A stretch of DNA of 64,000 nt from Moellerella sp963519845 (GCA_963519845.1 CAUQNX010000001.1:372001-436000), one strand, 5' to 3'. Numbered from the stretch's first letter, positions 1-9,489 are shown. Notes: generated by a model from the letters alone, not told the origin. Numbers and translations: made by a program.

Positions 1-680
1 ATCGATTGAACTTCATTTTGTTGCTTAGGCATAAAGCGGAATGAAGGTTTAGCTACGGTTAACTGATCATTAAGAATAAATCCCTGCACATCAAACAATA
101 GAGCAACATCAATATCACCGTGGACCACCGAATAAACCGAAGCGCGGGCATTAATACGATGCAGCCGTTCGATTAAAGCATCATTATCAGGCTCAATATC
201 AGTTTTGGTCAGCAATAGACGATCAGCATAACCAATTTGCGCTTGAGCAATCGGAAAATCACTCAGCTGTTTATCGGCATGAACGGCATCCACCAAAGTG
301 ATGATGCCATCAAGTAGAAAACGTTCACATAAAATAGGGTGTGAAAAGAACGTCTGTGTTATAGGACCGGGATCGGCCATGCCAGTACATTCAATCAATA
401 AGCGATCAAACTCGATTTCGCCACTATCAATACCCGCTAACAGATCTAACAAGGCAGTTTCAAGTTCACTCGAGCGGCTACAGCAGATGCACCCATTGCT
501 TAAAGTAGTTATTTTAGTGGCTCGATCACCGATAAGCTCATTATCAATCGGCACTTCACCAAATTCATTTTCAATAACCGCAATTTTATAGCCATGATTT
601 TCATTAAGAATATGACGCAGTAGCGTAGTTTTTCCTGCGCCCAAAAAACCGGTTAAAATAGTGACTGGAATGGGATTCAT
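1..680 (-). CDS. yjiA: CobW/YjiA-family P-loop GTPase (3' part outside window)
   Basis: About 226 codons are visible, reading from the ATG at 680 down to the window edge without a stop; the E. coli protein is about 318 aa, so the C-terminal third is missing. The N-terminus carries a Walker A motif (GFLGAGKT, residues 11-18) and the family metal-binding motif GCICC (63-67). These define COG0523 GTPases, thought to act as metal chaperones or insertases. A Shine-Dalgarno GAGG lies just before the ATG. It follows btsT on the same strand, as in E. coli, but yjiX, which lies between them there, is absent. The 70-bp gap holds a terminator-like hairpin, so yjiA is probably expressed by partial read-through. 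Confidence 0.9.
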   Translation of the reverse strand, partial: MNPIPVTILTGFLGAGKTTLLRHILNENHGYKIAVIENEFGEVPIDNELIGDRATKITTLSNGCICCSRSSELETALLDLLAGIDSGEIEFDRLLIECTGMADPGPITQTFFSHPILCERFLLDGIITLVDAVHADKQLSDFPIAQAQIGYADRLLLTKTDIEPDNDALIERLHRINARASVYSVVHGDIDVALLFDVQGFILNDQLTVAKPSFRFMPKQQNEVQS

Positions 681-689
681 GATTACCTC

Positions 690-732
690 TTAAAAAAATG
701 CCCTGCACTGTTATAACACAACATGCAGGGCA
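690..732 (-). terminator. Rho-independent terminator/attenuator between btsT and yjiA
   Basis: The inverted repeat tgccctgca (699-707) / tgcagggca (724-732) forms a 9-bp GC-rich stem with a 16-nt loop. On the minus strand it is followed directly by a run of seven T. The yjiA Shine-Dalgarno lies immediately after the T run, leaving no room for a separate promoter. Confidence 0.8.
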
Positions 733-750
733 CCCTTTATTTGCTACCGA

Positions 751-2904
751 TTAATGTGAAGAAGAGATCTTCACACCCCCTTCAGGAATAGGGACATAAG
801 GTGTTTCTGCATCTGAACGATTTGGATTTTTATGTGCTTTCATTCCCGCTTTAATACCATAGAAAATGATACTGTAAACGACAACTAAGAACAGAATACT
901 CAATCCAGCATTAGTATAGTTATTGATAATGATATGATTCATATCAGTAACTTGCTGTAAGGTCAGATCCGATCCACCTGTCGCAATCTTATCTTTATAA
1001 GATCTTGCTAAGTATAAGAAGCCTTCAAGTTGTGGATTATCACTAAACAGTTTCAGACCCAACGCCCATGTGGTACAGATCAGCAACCATACGGCTGGCA
1101 ATACAGTTACCATGATATATTTACTACGCTTCATTTTAATCAGAACAACGGTACTCAGTACTAAAGCAACGGCCGCCAGCATCTGGTTAGAGATACCGAA
1201 CAGTGGCCATAGGCTCTTAACGCCGCCCAGTGGATCGACAACGCCTTGATATAACAGATATCCCCATAAGCCAACACAACCCGCAGTACCAACAATACCC
1301 GCGATTAATGAGTCTGTTTTTTTCAGGAATGGAACGAAGTTACCTAACAGATCTTGCAGCATAAATCGACCTGAACGAGTGCCCGCATCCAGTGCAGTCA
1401 AGATAAACATAGCTTCGAACAGGATACCAAAGTGATACCAGAAGCCCATATTTGCCGCAGGAATAATTGCGTGAAATACATATGCAATACCAACTGCTAA
1501 GGTCGGTGCGCCACCCGCACGGTTTAGAACCGAAGGTTCACCAATATCTTTAGCTGTTTGTAGGATCTGCTCAGGTGAAATGACAAAGCCCCATGAACTC
1601 ACAGTTGCTGCGGCTTGTACCGTCGCATCTTTAAGTTGAGCTAAGATCATAGCGCCATCAGGTCCACCTAACTCATGCAGGTTAGGCATAGTGATACCTA
1701 ATGCAGAAGGAGGGGTATTCATCGCAAAATAGAGACCTGGCTCAATAATGGATGCGGCAACTAACGCCATAATTGCAACGAATGATTCCATTAACATCGC
1801 ACCATAACCGATGTAGCGAGCGTCTTTTTCGTTCGCTAACAATTTCGGCGTAGTACCAGAAGCAATAAGTGCGTGGAAACCAGATACAGCACCACAAGCA
1901 ATAGTAATAAATAAGAATGGAAACAGAGTACCTTTCCAAACGGGACCTGTACCATCAACAAACTGAGTTACTGCTGGCATTTTCAGTTCTGGGTTAAGGA
2001 TCACGATACCCACAGCTAAACCAACGATAACCCCAATTTTCAAGAATGTAGCCAGATAGTCACGTGGCGCTAGGATCAGCCACACAGGTAACAGCGCAGA
2101 GACAAAAGCATACCCCACTAATGTATAAGTGATAGTGGTGTCTTTAAATGTCAGTGCTGGACCCCAGAATGGGTCTTGAGCGATAACGCCACCGAACCAG
2201 ATAGATAAAACCAACAGCGTAATACCAATCACTGAGATTTCACCCACACGCCCCGGCCGGATATATCGCATATATATCCCCATAAACAGCGCGATCGGTA
2301 GAGTAGAACAGACGGTGAATACGCCCCATGGACTTTCTGCCAGAGCCTTAACCACGATCAGCGCTAATACCGCTAAGATAATGATCATGATAAGGAAGCA
2401 ACCAAATAGAGCAATAGTACCAGGGATAGGACCTAACTCCTCTTTGATGATCTCACCGAGAGACGCACCGTTACGACGCGAGGAGATGAACAGCACCATA
2501 AAGTCTTGTACGGCACCCGCGAGTACTACACCCGCTAACAGCCATAATGTACCCGGTAGATAACCGACTTGAGCTGCCAGAACCGGACCCACCAATGGAC
2601 CCGCACCTGCGATAGCCGCGAAGTGGTGTCCAAACAGAACATTTTTATTGGTAGGAACATAGTTTAAGCCATCGTTATTAATAACTGCTGGCGTCGCACG
2701 CGTTTCATCCAACTTCATCACTTTAGTCGCGATATATAAGCTGTAGTAACGGTATGCAATAAGATAAACCGCAATAGAAGCAACCACTATCCATAGCGCA
2801 CTAATACTTTCCCCTCGACGTAGCGCGACTACGCCCAGACAGACAGCACCGATAATTCCGAGGATAAGCCAAGGAACATGCTTTAGAATACCATTTTTGT
2901 TCAT
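751..2904 (-). CDS. btsT: Pyruvate/H+ symporter BtsT (CstA family)
   Basis: 717 aa, matching the E. coli BtsT (YjiY) length of 716 rather than CstA (701). It is an inner-membrane protein with many transmembrane segments. Near the N-terminus it has the family signatures TRATPAVINNDG and FGHHFAAIAGAGPLVGP, and the C-terminus ends in the BtsT-like PYVPIPEGGVKISS. BtsT imports pyruvate by proton symport; in E. coli it is induced by the BtsS/BtsR two-component system and depends on CRP. The neighbouring yjiA supports btsT over cstA. The ATG at 2904 has AGAAGGG upstream. A CRP-like site lies about 230 bp upstream. Confidence 0.93.
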   Translation of the reverse strand: MNKNGILKHVPWLILGIIGAVCLGVVALRRGESISALWIVVASIAVYLIAYRYYSLYIATKVMKLDETRATPAVINNDGLNYVPTNKNVLFGHHFAAIAGAGPLVGPVLAAQVGYLPGTLWLLAGVVLAGAVQDFMVLFISSRRNGASLGEIIKEELGPIPGTIALFGCFLIMIIILAVLALIVVKALAESPWGVFTVCSTLPIALFMGIYMRYIRPGRVGEISVIGITLLVLSIWFGGVIAQDPFWGPALTFKDTTITYTLVGYAFVSALLPVWLILAPRDYLATFLKIGVIVGLAVGIVILNPELKMPAVTQFVDGTGPVWKGTLFPFLFITIACGAVSGFHALIASGTTPKLLANEKDARYIGYGAMLMESFVAIMALVAASIIEPGLYFAMNTPPSALGITMPNLHELGGPDGAMILAQLKDATVQAAATVSSWGFVISPEQILQTAKDIGEPSVLNRAGGAPTLAVGIAYVFHAIIPAANMGFWYHFGILFEAMFILTALDAGTRSGRFMLQDLLGNFVPFLKKTDSLIAGIVGTAGCVGLWGYLLYQGVVDPLGGVKSLWPLFGISNQMLAAVALVLSTVVLIKMKRSKYIMVTVLPAVWLLICTTWALGLKLFSDNPQLEGFLYLARSYKDKIATGGSDLTLQQVTDMNHIIINNYTNAGLSILFLVVVYSIIFYGIKAGMKAHKNPNRSDAETPYVPIPEGGVKISSSH

Positions 2905-3297
2905 ACAACACCCTTCTGAGGTAAAACGAACATGTGAATTAATGTCATTTTTATTAGTATTGGCAGTTTGGTAACCCTATATTCCAAGACTAGATTGAGT
3001 TTCTGCCATGGTTCATATAATAAGAAATTTCAAGTCACAAAAGACAAAGGGCGAGCTAAACGGTTGCATAGAATATTAAGCGGTCATTTTTAATGGATGA
3101 ATGGTTTTCAATCGGATAGGAACGCTAAAAAATGTGATGGAGGTAACATTTTATCATTATTTTCAGTATCTTATTCATTAACAAAATAACGTCATTTAAT
3201 TAATAACTATTTCATTATATGCCGAAAAGAGTCTTAAAAAGAACTTACCTCATTAAAAGAGATTAGAGATGAGTTAATTCAGCTTTAAGCGAAGAGA
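2905..3297. other. btsT upstream region
   Basis: Non-coding and AT-rich. It holds the btsT ribosome-binding site and a CRP-like site at 3133-3148. I could not assign a BtsR site or core promoter with confidence. Confidence 0.5.
3133..3148 (-). promoter_or_regulatory. Candidate CRP site upstream of btsT
   Basis: The sequence TGTGA-TGGAGG-TAACA matches the consensus TGTGA-N6-TCACA at 9 of 10 conserved positions. It lies about 230 bp upstream of the btsT ATG. Control of E. coli btsT by CRP makes the site plausible; its function here is inferred. Confidence 0.45.
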
Positions 3298-3326
3298 AGG
3301 AGTGCCGAATCAGCTATCGCACTCCT
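3298..3326 (-). terminator. Stem-loop downstream of purT
   Basis: The perfect inverted repeat aggagtgc (3298-3305) / gcactcct (3319-3326) lies about 20 bp past the purT stop. The following minus-strand sequence is T/C rich rather than a clean T run, so it is a moderate terminator candidate. Confidence 0.55.
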
Positions 3327-3347
3327 ATAAATATGAAAGAAAACTGC

Positions 3348-4526
3348 TTATCCTTCGACGATAACGCAACAAGCTGATTTTTTAGCTAATAATAGTGCTT
3401 CATCGAGAGTTTCAGCCGTAGCCAAGGCGACGCCTAAACGACGGGTTCCGGCAATTTCTGGTTTACCAAATAGGCGCAGCTGCACATCACTTGATAGTGC
3501 TTTATCGAGATAAGAGAAAGTCACATCACTACTATGCAATTCAGGTAAAATCACTGCTGAAGCGCTAGGTCCATACTGGCGAATTTGACCAATAGGCAAA
3601 CCTAAGAAGGCGCGAACATGCAAAGCGAATTCAGATAAATTCTGCGAAATCAAAGTTACCATTCCGGTATCATGAGGTCTCGGTGAGACTTCATTAAAAA
3701 TCACTTCATCACCACAAACAAATAATTCAACGCCAAATAGACCATAGCCCCCTAAGGCAGTGACAATTTTTTTCGCCGCATCTTGGGCACTGCGTAAGGC
3801 GGCTTCACTCATCTGTTGCGGTTGCCAAGATTCGCGATAATCGCCTTTTTCCTGACGATGCCCGACAGGTGAGCAAAAATGAACACCATCGGCAGCGCTC
3901 ACCGTTAATAATGTAATTTCAAAATCAAAAGGAACCACTTTTTCGACGATCACACGCCCCTGCCCACTTCTACCACCCTGTTGTGAGTAGCTCCATGCAG
4001 AAGATAGTTCGGATTCACTGCGGATCAGCGTCTGCCCTTTTCCTGATGAACTCATCACCGGTTTTACGATACAAGGCAGACCGATTTCAGCAGCTGCGGC
4101 GATAAAATCAGCTTCACTATCGACAAAACGATAGTCTGAAGTGGGCAATCCTAGCTCTTCAGCAGCAAGGCGACGGATACCTTCACGATCCATCGTCAGA
4201 AAAACGGCTCTGGCGCTGGGAACAATATGCTGGCCAGCTAACTCTAGCTCGACCAGTGTTTTAGTCGCAATAGCTTCAATCTCAGGCACGATAAAATCAG
4301 GCTGCTCTTTCTGCACTAATTCACGGATCGCATCACCATCTAACATATTGATCGTATAGCTGCGATGTGCCACATGCATAGCCGGTGCATTGTGATAACG
4401 ATCAACCGCGATCACCTCAATACCTAAGCACTGACACTCGATAGCAACCTCTTTTCCCAGCTCACCAGAACCAAGTAGCATGACTTTTGTTGCAGATGGG
4501 CACAGCGCAGTTCCAAGTTTAAGCAT
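3348..4526 (-). CDS. purT: Formate-dependent phosphoribosylglycinamide formyltransferase (GAR transformylase 2)
   Basis: ATP-grasp enzyme of purine synthesis that uses ATP and formate to formylate GAR. It matches E. coli PurT (392 aa) throughout: the N-terminal MLLGSGELGKEVAIE, the ATP-grasp segment IVKPVMSSSGKGQT and the C-terminal ELFVCGDEVIFNEVSPRPHD. The frame is open to an ATG at 4535, but the Shine-Dalgarno TAGGA abuts that codon. The in-frame ATG at 4526 has about 10 nt spacing and gives an N-terminus like E. coli (LGTAL), so I prefer it. A PurR box lies about 50 bp upstream. Confidence 0.96.
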   Translation of the reverse strand: MLKLGTALCPSATKVMLLGSGELGKEVAIECQCLGIEVIAVDRYHNAPAMHVAHRSYTINMLDGDAIRELVQKEQPDFIVPEIEAIATKTLVELELAGQHIVPSARAVFLTMDREGIRRLAAEELGLPTSDYRFVDSEADFIAAAAEIGLPCIVKPVMSSSGKGQTLIRSESELSSAWSYSQQGGRSGQGRVIVEKVVPFDFEITLLTVSAADGVHFCSPVGHRQEKGDYRESWQPQQMSEAALRSAQDAAKKIVTALGGYGLFGVELFVCGDEVIFNEVSPRPHDTGMVTLISQNLSEFALHVRAFLGLPIGQIRQYGPSASAVILPELHSSDVTFSYLDKALSSDVQLRLFGKPEIAGTRRLGVALATAETLDEALLLAKKSACCVIVEG

Positions 4527-4573
4527 AAGTAACATATCCTACGGCAGGAGCATAAATAAGACCGTCAGTATAA

Positions 4574-4589
4574 AGGCAATCGTTTGCTT
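4574..4589 (-). promoter_or_regulatory. PurR operator of purT
   Basis: AGGCAATCGTTTGCTT matches the 16-bp palindromic PurR consensus (ACGCAAACGTTTGCGT) at 13 of 16 positions, including the central CGTTTGC half. It lies about 50 bp upstream of purT. E. coli purT belongs to the PurR regulon. Confidence 0.75.
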
Positions 4590-4630
4590 TGGCTATTGGC
4601 AGATAATATATCGATTATAATTTAGTCTTA

Positions 4631-5551
4631 TTAAGGAGTTTTATCACGCCCTGTAATAAATGGAGGCATCTTATGATGTTGAATCCAATGCGTACGTAAC
4701 AAGGCAAAGATACAACAAAATAAGCCGAGCCAAATCAATGAAAAGCTGATCCCTTTCACGCGATCAAATAATTCATTAAACAGGAAAATAGCCAATAAAA
4801 ATTGAATAGTAGGTTCTATATATTGGGCTAAACCAATCACGGTCAGCGTGGTTCTTTTTATTGCGGCAGTAAAAAAGAGTAGCGGTAAAATAGTAACTGG
4901 CGCGGTTAATATATAGAGTAATTTGGTGTTGAGATCGCCCCCGATAACGATACTTTCTCCCCGCGCATTAAGCCAATACATAATGCCTATCGCGATGGGC
5001 AGTAACCAAAGGGCTTCTAAAAATAGCGAGGTGATCACATCGAAATGAATAAATTTACGGATCAAACCATAAACAGCGAAAGCACTTCCCATCACTAAAG
5101 CCAATATCGGTAGCTCACCATATTGCCAAATCTGATAGCTCACGCCAGCACAGATAAATAACACCGCCATTTTTTCCGCAGTAGCCAGTCGTTCATGTAA
5201 AAAAATCACACCGAGCAAAATGGAAAAAAGAGGATTAATAAAATAACCTAAACTAGCCGCCAATACCTGCCCATGGGTTAATGCATAAGTGAAGGTGCAC
5301 CAAGAGATCGCCATCACTGCAGAGCTAAATAAGCACATAATAATCGAACGCTTATCGGCCCATACTTGGCACCAACAAGATTTATTTTTCAGTAATTGGC
5401 GAATAATTAAAAGTAAAGGGATAGACCAAATTACCCTTTGGGCGAGAAGTTCTAAAGGCTGAGCGCCGGGCATTAACCGATAATAGAGCGGCGTAATCCC
5501 CCATAAAATATAAGAAAAAATAGCCAGCGAAATTCCCGAACGATACAACAT
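4631..5551 (-). CDS. rarD: EamA/DMT-family permease, RarD-like
   Basis: 306 aa with about ten predicted transmembrane helices and two EamA repeats. The N-terminal signature IFSYILWGITPLYYRL and the early HRVIW-like element (QRVIWSIPLLL) match the RarD branch of the drug/metabolite transporter superfamily. Substrates of RarD proteins are not established. It is co-oriented with purT downstream and with the fructokinase gene upstream, separated by a 199-bp gap. It occupies the place where a sucrose permease would be expected next to cscK, but it is not one: it is a DMT protein, not a 12-helix MFS symporter. Confidence 0.8.
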   Translation of the reverse strand: MLYRSGISLAIFSYILWGITPLYYRLMPGAQPLELLAQRVIWSIPLLLIIRQLLKNKSCWCQVWADKRSIIMCLFSSAVMAISWCTFTYALTHGQVLAASLGYFINPLFSILLGVIFLHERLATAEKMAVLFICAGVSYQIWQYGELPILALVMGSAFAVYGLIRKFIHFDVITSLFLEALWLLPIAIGIMYWLNARGESIVIGGDLNTKLLYILTAPVTILPLLFFTAAIKRTTLTVIGLAQYIEPTIQFLLAIFLFNELFDRVKGISFSLIWLGLFCCIFALLRTHWIQHHKMPPFITGRDKTP

Positions 5552-5750
5552 ATTTTATCCGCCCAAAAATAATCTAAATAGATAATAAGCTATTTATTAT
5601 ACTCTGCTCATAGACTAATAGAAGAGACACAGGTGAATAACACAGTGTGAAATAACGGAATAACAACTATTTTTAGCGGCTATCAGAATAAACAGTAGAG
5701 GAAAATCAGGATATCTTCAGATTTGACGATACCCTGTTATCGAAAGGCGA

Positions 5751-6695
5751 TTAAAAATCACGTCTATGTAAAGGCGGTTGCTGACTAATAAAAATCTCTA
5801 ATTCACTGCGCGTTGGTGCGGCTGCGATTGCACCTTTTTTGGTTGTTGCTAACGCCCCACAAGCCGATGCCTGAGTGACAATTTTCATAAAATAATCAGG
5901 CCCATCTGAAACGCCATATTCACTGATTGCTGCCAGAAGACCAGCCATAAAGGCATCGCCTGCGCCTGTAGTATCAACACTATTCACCAGATAAGCGCTA
6001 ATCGCGACACACTGATCTTCAGTAATGATCAAACAACCTTTGGCCCCTTGAGTGACGATTTTTAACTGCGCGGGATACTGGGCGATTTTTGCCACTGCAT
6101 CTTTCAGTACAAGACTTTTGGTTAACCACAATAGCTCATCATCAGATAACTTCAAAATATCACATTGATGAGCAAAGGCATCGACAGTTTGGTGCATCTC
6201 TTCGGCATCAGACCACATTTGAGGGCGAATATTAACATCAAAACTGAGCAATCCACCCGCATCGCGCATTTTCGCCATCGTAGTACTGAGAGAGCTACGG
6301 CAAACTGGGTGCACTAAAGCGAGAGAACAAAAATGCAGAATATCGTTATTAAATGCTGGCAAATTATCCGCAGCTAAAAACTGATCGGCCGAAGGTGATA
6401 CTAAAAATGAGAAATCACGTTCGCCATTTTCTTGTAATGACACTAATACCGTACTGGTGCGATATTTCTCATCAAACTCCATCGCACTTGTATCAACATC
6501 AATATCGAACATGGTTTTTTGCATAAAATGGCCGAAAGCATCCTCGCCCACTCGACCAATAAATCCACTCGCTTGCCCTAATCGCGCAACGCCTGCGGCA
6601 ACATTAACCGGAGCGCCACCAGCACAAGCTTCATATTGCATATTTTGCAATGGGATCAGATCTACAACCGCATCACCTAAGGTCCAGACTTTCAT
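5751..6695 (-). CDS. cscK: Fructokinase (PfkB/ribokinase family)
   Basis: 314 aa. The N-terminus KVWTLGDAVVDLIP and the PfkB signatures (GGAPVNVAAGVARLG near residue 26, and DTTGAGDAF near residue 245, which supplies the catalytic Asp) match E. coli CscK and ScrK (307 aa). It phosphorylates the fructose released from sucrose. It is transcribed divergently from cscA across a 262-bp region with two LacI-type palindromes, the arrangement of csc loci. cscB, which follows cscK in E. coli, is missing: the next gene on this strand encodes a RarD-like permease. Confidence 0.9.
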   Translation of the reverse strand: MKVWTLGDAVVDLIPLQNMQYEACAGGAPVNVAAGVARLGQASGFIGRVGEDAFGHFMQKTMFDIDVDTSAMEFDEKYRTSTVLVSLQENGERDFSFLVSPSADQFLAADNLPAFNNDILHFCSLALVHPVCRSSLSTTMAKMRDAGGLLSFDVNIRPQMWSDAEEMHQTVDAFAHQCDILKLSDDELLWLTKSLVLKDAVAKIAQYPAQLKIVTQGAKGCLIITEDQCVAISAYLVNSVDTTGAGDAFMAGLLAAISEYGVSDGPDYFMKIVTQASACGALATTKKGAIAAAPTRSELEIFISQQPPLHRRDF

Positions 6696-6796
6696 ACTCT
6701 CTCCTGAAAGGTCATATTTCTCTTATCGCATACATTACAGTGAATGCGTTAGAACGTAAAAGAAACATGGCTAAAAAATAGCTGGTAAAATATTTT

Positions 6797-6810
6797 TGTT
6801 AACGTTAACA
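6797..6810. promoter_or_regulatory. Palindromic operator, probable CscR site 1
   Basis: TGTTAACGTTAACA is a perfect 14-bp palindrome in the cscK/cscA divergent region. It has the central CG typical of LacI/GalR-family operators. A LacI-family gene (cscR) is 1.7 kb away, so this is probably its site; that assignment is inferred. Confidence 0.65.
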
Positions 6811-6834
6811 TTTATTCAGGTGAAAATCGATATC

Positions 6835-6845
6835 TCGTTAAACGA
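6835..6845. promoter_or_regulatory. Second palindrome, possible CscR site 2
   Basis: TCGTTAAACGA is a perfect 11-bp palindrome centred about 36 bp from the first one and about 120 bp upstream of cscA. Paired operators would suit joint control of cscK and cscA. Confidence 0.4.
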
Positions 6846-6957
6846 TTAGCGAATTTAGACTCTATTTAATACGATAATTTAATCACTATGATGGTTATAC
6901 GAGGCTCTAATCTATTCAAACCATTTTAAGTCAATCTGATTACCAAAAGGAATGATA

Positions 6958-8403
6958 ATGAATCAGCGTATTGAAAAAGCCACAGCTGCACTTAACAAAT
7001 TAAAAAGTACACTCGATATGCATTTTTATCCCAATTACCACTTGGCGCCCTTTGCAGGTTGGCTAAATGATCCTAATGGACTCATTTATCACGACGGAAA
7101 ATATCACGCCTTTTATCAACATCACCCTTTCGACGCAAACTGGGGACCTATGCATTGGGGCCACTCGACCAGTGATGATATGGTGCATTGGGAGCATCAA
7201 CCTATCGCACTCGCTCCGGGCGATGATTATGATCGCGATGGTTGCTTCTCTGGCTCTGCGGTTAGCCACGAAGGAAATCTCTATCTGTTTTATACTGGCC
7301 ACATCTGGTTAGATAAAGAGGGAGATGATAGCCAAATTGAGCAAACACAATGTTTAGCCATCAGTACAGATGGTATTAATTTTGAGAAAAAAGGGATCGT
7401 GATCCCATTAATTGAAGAATATATGCATTTCCGTGACCCTAAAGTTTGGTATCAAGAGGGTCGCTGGTGGATGATTGTCGGTGCTCGCGATAAACAAGAT
7501 CAAGGTCAGGTTCTACTATTTAATACTCAAGATCCTCTCAATTGGAGCAGCGAATACGAAATTCTCGCTAAAACCGATGATCCTAATGTCTATATGTGGG
7601 AATGCCCGGATTTCTTCCCGCTGGCTAATAAATTTATCACCTTATTCTCGCCTCAGGGGAAAAAAGCTGAAAATTATCAATTCCGTAATCGTTTCCAAAG
7701 TGGTTATATAATTGGTGATTGGGCTCCCGGCAAACCTTATACAATAAATCAATCATTTACTGAAATCGATCACGGTCATGATTTTTATGCACCACAAACC
7801 TTTGTCGCTAAAGATGGCCGTCGTATCGCTATTGCTTGGATGGATATGTGGGAAAGTAACATGCCATCAAAAGCCCATGGTTGGGCAGGCTGTTTTACGT
7901 TGCCTCGTGAATTGATCTTAACCAAAGAACATAAAGTGATTATGCAGCCGATCGCGGAGCTTATCTCTTTGCGTCAAGCTCACCAAACTATTCCGGCGAT
8001 AGAACTGGCGAAAAATAGTGCTCAGAAAATTAAAGATGATGCTGGTTGCTGCGAAATTGAATTAATTTGGGACTTACCCAATAGCCCAGCTGAAAAATTT
8101 GGTTTCTGGATTGGTAAAGGAATGCAATTCTATATTGATAGACAATCTAATCGCCTGATCATTGAGCGCCACTATCCTGATGATGTGATCAGCGACTATC
8201 GAAGTGCTAAATTACCTACCTCAAATCAGCTTAAAATCCGTGCTTATATCGATCACTCAAGCGCTGAAATCTTTATTAATGATGGAGAACTTACTTTCTC
8301 AAGCCGTATTTACCCACAAAAAGATGAGCGTGAACTTAAATTATTTGCCATTAATGGTGCGGCGAAATTAGTCGGTGGTCAGCTATGGGAACTGGCAAGA
8401 TAA
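6958..8403 (+). CDS. cscA: Sucrose (sucrose-6-phosphate) hydrolase, GH32 invertase
   Basis: 481 aa, close to E. coli CscA (477). It hydrolyses the glucose-fructose bond. GH32 landmarks are all present: the nucleophile motif GWLNDPNGL near residue 37, FRDPKVW, and the acid/base motif MWECPDFF. The C-terminal half is the GH32 beta-sandwich. The ATG at 6952 abuts AAAAGGA, while the in-frame ATG at 6958 is about 6 nt from it, so 6958 is chosen. It is divergent from cscK and convergent with cscR. Without a PTS permease nearby, free sucrose rather than sucrose-6-phosphate is the likelier substrate, but this cannot be settled from sequence. Confidence 0.93.
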   Translation: MNQRIEKATAALNKLKSTLDMHFYPNYHLAPFAGWLNDPNGLIYHDGKYHAFYQHHPFDANWGPMHWGHSTSDDMVHWEHQPIALAPGDDYDRDGCFSGSAVSHEGNLYLFYTGHIWLDKEGDDSQIEQTQCLAISTDGINFEKKGIVIPLIEEYMHFRDPKVWYQEGRWWMIVGARDKQDQGQVLLFNTQDPLNWSSEYEILAKTDDPNVYMWECPDFFPLANKFITLFSPQGKKAENYQFRNRFQSGYIIGDWAPGKPYTINQSFTEIDHGHDFYAPQTFVAKDGRRIAIAWMDMWESNMPSKAHGWAGCFTLPRELILTKEHKVIMQPIAELISLRQAHQTIPAIELAKNSAQKIKDDAGCCEIELIWDLPNSPAEKFGFWIGKGMQFYIDRQSNRLIIERHYPDDVISDYRSAKLPTSNQLKIRAYIDHSSAEIFINDGELTFSSRIYPQKDERELKLFAINGAAKLVGGQLWELAR

Positions 8404-8453
8404 TTAAGTTTTCAGCCGAATTAAAAAGCTTAAATAATTAGACGAGTTAACCT

Positions 8454-8485
8454 ACCGATAGCGAACAATGATGCTCGCTATCGGT
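8454..8485. terminator. Stem-loop between convergent cscA and cscR
   Basis: A perfect 11-bp inverted repeat, accgatagcga (8454-8464) / tcgctatcggt (8475-8485), with a 10-nt loop. Neither strand has a T run after the stem, so it may be a bidirectional RNA 3'-end structure rather than a classical terminator. Confidence 0.5.
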
Positions 8486-8493
8486 TCAAAAAA

Positions 8494-9489
8494 TTATAAT
8501 GAGTCCCGTTCTAACAGATCACAATCGACATATTGAATATCTTTTGTTTGCCTCTGCTCAATAATATGTAAAGCAGCTTCTCTGCCTAACTGGTAATGAG
8601 GCAACTCAACTGTGGTTAAGGGAGGATAAAATAACTTTCCGACACCAATCATATTATCGTAACCCAACACAGCAACATCTTGTGGGATCTTTAATCCTTT
8701 ACTAAGCAACACCTGATAAGCCAAAAAGGCAATTCGATCATTACCGCATATAACGACATCAAATGCAGGCTTTTCATTTTGACAATGACGATTAATCAAT
8801 TCAATAACATCAAGATAGTGCTCATCACCCCATTCAAGGTGATATTGCTTTAATTGATCGATGGAAAGCCCAGCATTTTTCCATGCATCTTCAACAGCTT
8901 TACGTCTGGCAATACCCGCCATTGTCTCTTTAGGGATATATAAGCACAGGGGTTGGCGATAACCTTTCTGTATTAATATCTGTAGAGCCTGATACTGACC
9001 ATCATAGTCATTAGGAATATAAGCAGGAAAATGTTTTTTTACATCGACACAATTCGCTAAAACTAAATGCTCATCATAAAGATTTTCAGGAATAGTGACT
9101 TCTCTTAGCCCCATGGTAGTAAAAATAATACCATCGGGTCGTTGAGATAATATCTGTTTTACCGCACGCTCATGATCATCATCTGAAGTAATGTTAACAA
9201 CGAAACAACTCCAACCATATTTACGCGCAGTTTGCTCAATAGACAGGATCATTTCAACAGAAAATGGGGTTGTTGCCGTATCCAGAGCAAGGACACCGAG
9301 AGTCGAAGTTCGGGAACCTTTTCCTCTAATTTTTCGGGCAGAAAAATCAGGTACATAATTAAGCTCTTCGATCGCTTTCTGTACCTGTTTTAATGTTTCT
9401 GGTTTCAGTAACGCTGGGCTATTGATCGCTCGCGATACGGTCATTAAAGACACGGAAGCTAAACGAGCAACATCTTTCAGTGAGGCCAT
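8494..9489 (-). CDS. cscR: LacI-family sucrose repressor
   Basis: 331 aa from the ATG at 9489. The N-terminal HTH reads MASLKDVARLASVSLMTVSR, followed by a hinge and a periplasmic-binding-like sugar domain. The C-terminus ERDSL resembles CscR. An upstream in-frame TTG at 9510 would add seven residues, but LacI proteins normally begin right at the HTH, so I chose the ATG. It presumably represses cscK and cscA through the palindromes at 6797-6845 and is released by a sugar inducer. Confidence 0.87.
   Translation of the reverse strand: MASLKDVARLASVSLMTVSRAINSPALLKPETLKQVQKAIEELNYVPDFSARKIRGKGSRTSTLGVLALDTATTPFSVEMILSIEQTARKYGWSCFVVNITSDDDHERAVKQILSQRPDGIIFTTMGLREVTIPENLYDEHLVLANCVDVKKHFPAYIPNDYDGQYQALQILIQKGYRQPLCLYIPKETMAGIARRKAVEDAWKNAGLSIDQLKQYHLEWGDEHYLDVIELINRHCQNEKPAFDVVICGNDRIAFLAYQVLLSKGLKIPQDVAVLGYDNMIGVGKLFYPPLTTVELPHYQLGREAALHIIEQRQTKDIQYVDCDLLERDSL

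Noticed and set aside
298..591. 97-codon plus-strand frame at the left edge
   Set aside because: It is the antisense shadow of yjiA, whose GTPase motifs are clear on the minus strand.
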